In this document: in pieces, positions 8,043-10,993 of the stretch | How the letters are laid out: every line of letters begins with the position of its first letter | Numbering within the stretch: position 1 is the stretch's first letter | Origin: Caldisericota bacterium | GTDB lineage: Bacteria; Caldisericota; Caldisericia; B22-G15 | Direction of reading: 5' to 3' | DNA length: 10,993 bases | Assembly: GCA_003648245.1 (NCBI GenBank) | Contig: QMOO01000026.1 | Coordinates: 1-10,993, forward strand | Translations under genes and position numbers: made by a program | The notes under the pieces: generated by a model | Seen by the model: the letters and a program-made list of their open reading frames with translations, nothing else | What the model was told of the DNA's origin: nothing | Database searches by the model: none

Positions 8043-8648
8043 ATGAACTACTTTATTCTAATTATTTTTTCATATATTTTAGGTTCTATCCCCTTTGCAT
8101 ACATCATAGCAAGGTTTGTAAAAGGCATAGATATAAGGGAAGTTGGGAGCATGAATCCAGGAGCAGCAAATGTGTTTCGTGAAGTTTCACCATTCTGGGG
8201 AATAACAACATTTATTCTGGATTTTTCAAAAGGTTTTCTCCCTCCCTTTCTTGCTTCTTTTTTTGGTTTTCTCCCTATTATAATAATACTCTCCGGCATA
8301 TTCTCAGTAGCTGGTCATAACTGGTCAATGTTTCTTGGATTAAAAGGAGGAGGTGGGCTGTCCACAAGCCTTGGAGCAGCTTTCGCTATTCTTCCTTTGC
8401 AGAGTATAATTGTTGCAGTTATATTCCTCACTCTATTTTTCTTTGGAAAAATAAGAAAAAGGGGGATACTGAAAGGTCTCACTCCTCTCGTAGGAGCAGG
8501 TGTCGTTTCTTACTTTTTAGCATTTGTTGTGCTTATGATATTTAGAGAAAACCTATATACATATTTATTCTTAATATTTCTTCTCATGGTTCAGGGCATT
8601 AGACATTTCAAAAATATTGTAAAATGGTTAAGAGAGAGAAAGATATGA
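8043..8648 (+). CDS. plsY: Glycerol-3-phosphate acyltransferase PlsY
   Basis: This 201-residue, multi-pass membrane protein is the usual PlsY size. PlsY transfers acyl groups from acyl-phosphate to glycerol-3-phosphate, the first step of bacterial phospholipid synthesis. It shows LGSIPFAYIIAR (13-24), the motif GSMNPGAANVFR (35-46; usually GSGNPGATN-R), DFSKG (60-64), and GHNWSMFLGLKGG (91-103). The closing RHFKNIVKWLR corresponds to the family's C-terminal H--NI-R. The normally GGKG loop reads GGGG, with Gly at 104 replacing Lys. Two ATGs compete: 8037 gives two more residues, but 8043 fits the promoter distance and the usual N-terminus better. The TGA overlaps the next gene's ATG (ATGA). 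It is the first gene of a + strand operon. Confidence 0.92.
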   Translation: MNYFILIIFSYILGSIPFAYIIARFVKGIDIREVGSMNPGAANVFREVSPFWGITTFILDFSKGFLPPFLASFFGFLPIIIILSGIFSVAGHNWSMFLGLKGGGGLSTSLGAAFAILPLQSIIVAVIFLTLFFFGKIRKRGILKGLTPLVGAGVVSYFLAFVVLMIFRENLYTYLFLIFLLMVQGIRHFKNIVKWLRERKI

Positions 8649-9670
8649 AAGTTGTAAGATTCTACGGTAGCAGAGACATACGAATAGAGGAAGAAGAAAA
8701 GAGAGACTTAACGGAGGATGAGGTAAGAGTAAAAATTCTCTGGTGCGGAATATGTGATTCTGATGTTTTAGAGTTTATAAGTGGTCCAACCCTTTATAAG
8801 AAGGATAAGCCTATCATACCAGGACATGAATGTGGGGGTGTGGTGATTGAGAAGGGAGAAAAAGTAGAGAAAGTGGAAGAGGGGGATAAAGTTTATATGT
8901 CCCCTCTAATTTATTGTGGAGAGTGCAAAAATTGCAATAGAGGTAGAGAAAATATCTGTTATAACGGTGGGTATCTCGGATTTACTGAAGATGGAGGATT
9001 CAGAGAAGAGATAATACTGAAGGAAAGAAATCTATACCGTGCAGACCCTGATATAAAACCACATATCCTGCCATTTGCTCAAGAGGTTGCTGTGAGTGTT
9101 CATGCCTCCCTAAAGGGCATTGGAGAAAAATTCCTAGTAGTGGGAAACAACTCCACTAGTTTGATTCTCTCCCAGATCTTAAAAGACATGGGGGGAGATG
9201 TACACATTTCTATGCTTGAAAGAGGAGGCAGAGACATCATAGAAAAGTTTGGATTTAAACTATTTGATGAGGAAAATGAGGACGAAAAATTTGACACAGT
9301 GTTTGATGTGGTAGACTCTGGACCAGAGATCGGCATGGGAAAAGATCCACTCTCTTTTTCTCTCTCTCATGTAGATAGAGGTGGAAAGCTGGTAGTGGTT
9401 GGAATACACACACTCCCGGTGAGTCTTAACTTTCTTGATATACTCTCCAGAGAGCTTGACATTGATACATCCTACGAATATACTCCTCTCGATTTTGAAA
9501 GAGCGATAGATTTAATAGAATCGGAAAAGATAGTGGTTGAACCCCTTATCACCAAAAAGATACTTCTTAAGGATATTGAGGAAGAAGGCTTTGTAGAACT
9601 CGAGACAAACAAAAAGGAACAGGTAAAAATCCTGGTTACCCCCTTTGAGGAAGTGCTAAATGAATCCTGA
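8645..9670 (+). CDS. Zinc-type medium-chain dehydrogenase/reductase homologue with degenerate cofactor site
   Basis: This 341-residue protein has the MDR layout of the sorbitol, butanediol and threonine dehydrogenases. Zinc-site residues C37 (GICDSD), H61 and E62 (GHECGG) are present. GDKV (80-83) and the structural-zinc cysteines C91, C94, C97 and C105 are also there. The Rossmann region is unusual: the G-x-G-x-x-G loop reads GNNSTS (167-172), and the following beta-2 acidic residue that holds the NAD ribose appears to be M190. The later VEPLAV motif reads AQEVAV, so a usual zinc-associated Glu is Gln146. Family membership is certain; dehydrogenase activity is doubtful and the substrate is unknown. 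The ATG at 8645 overlaps the plsY stop; an in-frame ATG at 8624 would add 7 residues but gives a less typical N-terminus. Confidence 0.85.
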   Translation: MKVVRFYGSRDIRIEEEEKRDLTEDEVRVKILWCGICDSDVLEFISGPTLYKKDKPIIPGHECGGVVIEKGEKVEKVEEGDKVYMSPLIYCGECKNCNRGRENICYNGGYLGFTEDGGFREEIILKERNLYRADPDIKPHILPFAQEVAVSVHASLKGIGEKFLVVGNNSTSLILSQILKDMGGDVHISMLERGGRDIIEKFGFKLFDEENEDEKFDTVFDVVDSGPEIGMGKDPLSFSLSHVDRGGKLVVVGIHTLPVSLNFLDILSRELDIDTSYEYTPLDFERAIDLIESEKIVVEPLITKKILLKDIEEEGFVELETNKKEQVKILVTPFEEVLNES

Positions 9671-10925
9671 ACTTGATTTCTATTTAAATAGACTTTTATA
9701 CGTATTAAAGAACAACCTGAAACTTGATTATATCTCTCTGGATATACGGGGTAAGATATATAAAATAGGTTTAAAAAACGATGAGCTGGACTTAGAGGAA
9801 TTTCATATAAGAAATAAAAATAAACCCATTGGAAAACTTGTGATTTCAAAAAAAACCAAGATTACGCCTAACCAAAGATTAACAATAAATAATTGTATTT
9901 CCTTTATAAAACATCTCATTTTGGCAGGAAAGGAAATGGAGGTCTGGAATTCCATAGAAAGAATTAGAGATGCTGGAGAAAAAATATTGGAACTTTTTTC
10001 TCTTGACATTGGGATAGAGACTCTTTTGAATGTTACAGCCAAACATTTTTCAAACATAACAGATGGAATAAAGCTTGTTAAAATACAATTTAAATCTGGA
10101 GAAGATGATTTCACAGGTTCCTTTGGAGACGAAGATTTCGCATCAGAAAGTGACAATATCTTATCCTTGTCTCATATCGAAGAAGAAACAGGGAGATTTA
10201 CGAAGATAAATCTATATTTTGAAAAAAATGAGAATCTCGAAGAAGGGGAAGGTATTATATCCCCTCTAAGTTTCCTAACGCATGTAATACATTCGAATAT
10301 AAAAGAATTTCTGTCTGAAAAGAAACTCAAAAGACTGAGTGACGACATAATAAAAATTCTCATAGAATCCCTTGAAGCAAAGGATCCCTTTACAAAGGGT
10401 CATAGTAATGGAGTTGCCTTTTACGCAACAAAAATAGCAGAAAGGATGGGGTTTAGTAAGGACAAGATAGAAAAGATAAGAATTGCCGCTTTGTTTCACG
10501 ATATTGGAAAGATAGCCATAAGCGACAGAATTCTTAACAAAGCCTCCCAGCTTTCTCCAGTAGACTATGAAGAGATTAAAAAACATCCTGAATGGAGTTA
10601 TAGAATCCTGTCAAAAGTTGAATCTTTTGAAGAAATTGCTAAATGGACAAGGTTTCATCACGAGAAAATAGATGGTTCTGGATACCCCTTTGGAATAAAA
10701 GGTAATGAAATTCCAATTGAATCCCAAATAATTGCAATCTCTGATACTATAGAATCTATGATAGCCGGGAGACCATATTCAGAGAGAAAAAAGAGAGAAG
10801 AAATAATAGAAGAGATTGAAAAGTTTTCTGGAAAACACTGGAGAGAGGATATTGCAATGATAGCTGTTAACATTCTTAAAGAGGAGGAGAAGAATGTTAA
10901 AGAGTATCTCTTTGAAAACACATAA
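9660..10925 (+). CDS. HD-GYP domain phosphodiesterase with N-terminal GAF-like sensor region
   Basis: This 421-residue protein has a C-terminal HD-GYP domain from about 225 to 405. Conserved residues include H248 (KGHSN), HDIGK (280-284), H309 (KKHPEW), HHEKIDGSGYP (333-343) and D362 with RPY following. All expected metal ligands and the GYP motif are intact. HD-GYP proteins hydrolyse cyclic di-GMP or related cyclic dinucleotides. The usual GHS-R reads GHSNG, losing an Arg. The N-terminal 220 residues have no transmembrane segment and show two GAF-like pieces (about 20-93 and 97-220, e.g. NKPIGKLVIS), a tentative assignment. It starts 11 bases inside the dehydrogenase gene after GAGGAAG, and its end overlaps the YjbQ-family gene. 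Confidence 0.9.
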   Translation: MNPELDFYLNRLLYVLKNNLKLDYISLDIRGKIYKIGLKNDELDLEEFHIRNKNKPIGKLVISKKTKITPNQRLTINNCISFIKHLILAGKEMEVWNSIERIRDAGEKILELFSLDIGIETLLNVTAKHFSNITDGIKLVKIQFKSGEDDFTGSFGDEDFASESDNILSLSHIEEETGRFTKINLYFEKNENLEEGEGIISPLSFLTHVIHSNIKEFLSEKKLKRLSDDIIKILIESLEAKDPFTKGHSNGVAFYATKIAERMGFSKDKIEKIRIAALFHDIGKIAISDRILNKASQLSPVDYEEIKKHPEWSYRILSKVESFEEIAKWTRFHHEKIDGSGYPFGIKGNEIPIESQIIAISDTIESMIAGRPYSERKKREEIIEEIEKFSGKHWREDIAMIAVNILKEEEKNVKEYLFENT

Positions 10926-10993
10926 AAGAGTAGAGGCAATAGACATCACAGATGAAATATCAAAGTTAGTCAAAGAGTCTGGTGTTGAAAGAG
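10894..10993 (+). CDS. YjbQ/UPF0047 family protein, N-terminal fragment (runs off the window)
   Basis: An ATG at 10894 opens 33 codons to the right edge. It is preceded by a perfect AGGAGG at 10882-10887, spaced 6 bases. The peptide contains SLKTHKRVEAIDITDEISKL followed by VKESGVER, which is the start of the YjbQ family (beta strand, ITDEI, then V-ESG--G before the HTTA motif, which lies outside). Some members were reported to have weak thiamine-phosphate synthase activity; the real role is uncertain. It overlaps the HD-GYP gene by 32 bases in another frame, so it is the next member of the operon. The fragment is short, but the motif and ribosome site agree. Confidence 0.85.
   Translation, partial: MLKSISLKTHKRVEAIDITDEISKLVKESGVER

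Noticed and set aside
9143..9220. Frameshift or sequencing error explaining the degenerate Rossmann loop
   Set aside because: The reading frame is open throughout, and residues before and after the loop align with the family in the same frame, so substitutions are more likely than an indel.
9472..9849. 125-codon - strand frame across the dehydrogenase/HD-GYP junction
   Set aside because: It spans two well-supported + strand genes and has no start signal or recognisable sequence.

Overview
The window is AT-rich bacterial DNA, densely packed. Most neighbouring genes within a strand overlap or are separated by a few tens of bases. The bacterial assignment rests on a groES-groEL operon with a CIRCE operator and near-consensus TTGACA/TATAAT promoter, on PlsY, and on an HD-GYP signalling protein. 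The Lys/Glu/Ile-rich proteins and AGA-rich Arg usage would suit an anaerobic or thermophilic lineage, possibly an uncultured one. I cannot assign a phylum from the sequence.

Layout, left to right. (1) The 3' end of a glycerophosphodiester phosphodiesterase gene on the + strand (3-431) runs in from the left and overlaps tail-to-tail with the next gene. (2) A six-gene cluster on the - strand, read from 5930 down to 409, encodes a cation:proton antiporter, a small PII-like protein, a second antiporter, a Yip1-like membrane protein, a class II aldolase-family enzyme and a YtcJ-type amidohydrolase. The last four genes are joined by 1-nt overlaps, ATGA overlaps or a 1-nt gap. (3) A compact 82-bp spacer holds the groEL terminator and the start of the antiporter operon. 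(4) groES-groEL lies on the - strand (7935-6013), controlled by a sigma70-type promoter and CIRCE. (5) A divergent control region (7936-8042) follows. (6) A + strand operon holds plsY, a zinc-type MDR dehydrogenase homologue, an HD-GYP protein and the 5' end of a YjbQ-family gene that leaves the window at 10993. All of its members overlap.

How the parts may work together. The two ~400-residue antiporters lack the C-terminal RCK/TrkA-N domain found in Kef-type proteins. A PII-fold protein encoded between them could act as a separate regulatory subunit, and this is the most interesting arrangement here. The + strand operon links phospholipid synthesis (PlsY) to a cyclic-di-GMP-type phosphodiesterase and to a dehydrogenase homologue whose nucleotide-binding motif is degenerate. 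Two genes, the first antiporter and plsY, have a TATAAT box almost touching the start codon and no Shine-Dalgarno sequence, which suggests leaderless transcripts. Other genes here have strong AGGAGG sites. There are no tRNA or rRNA genes, no CRISPR array and no mobile element. No gene-free stretch exceeds about 110 bases.
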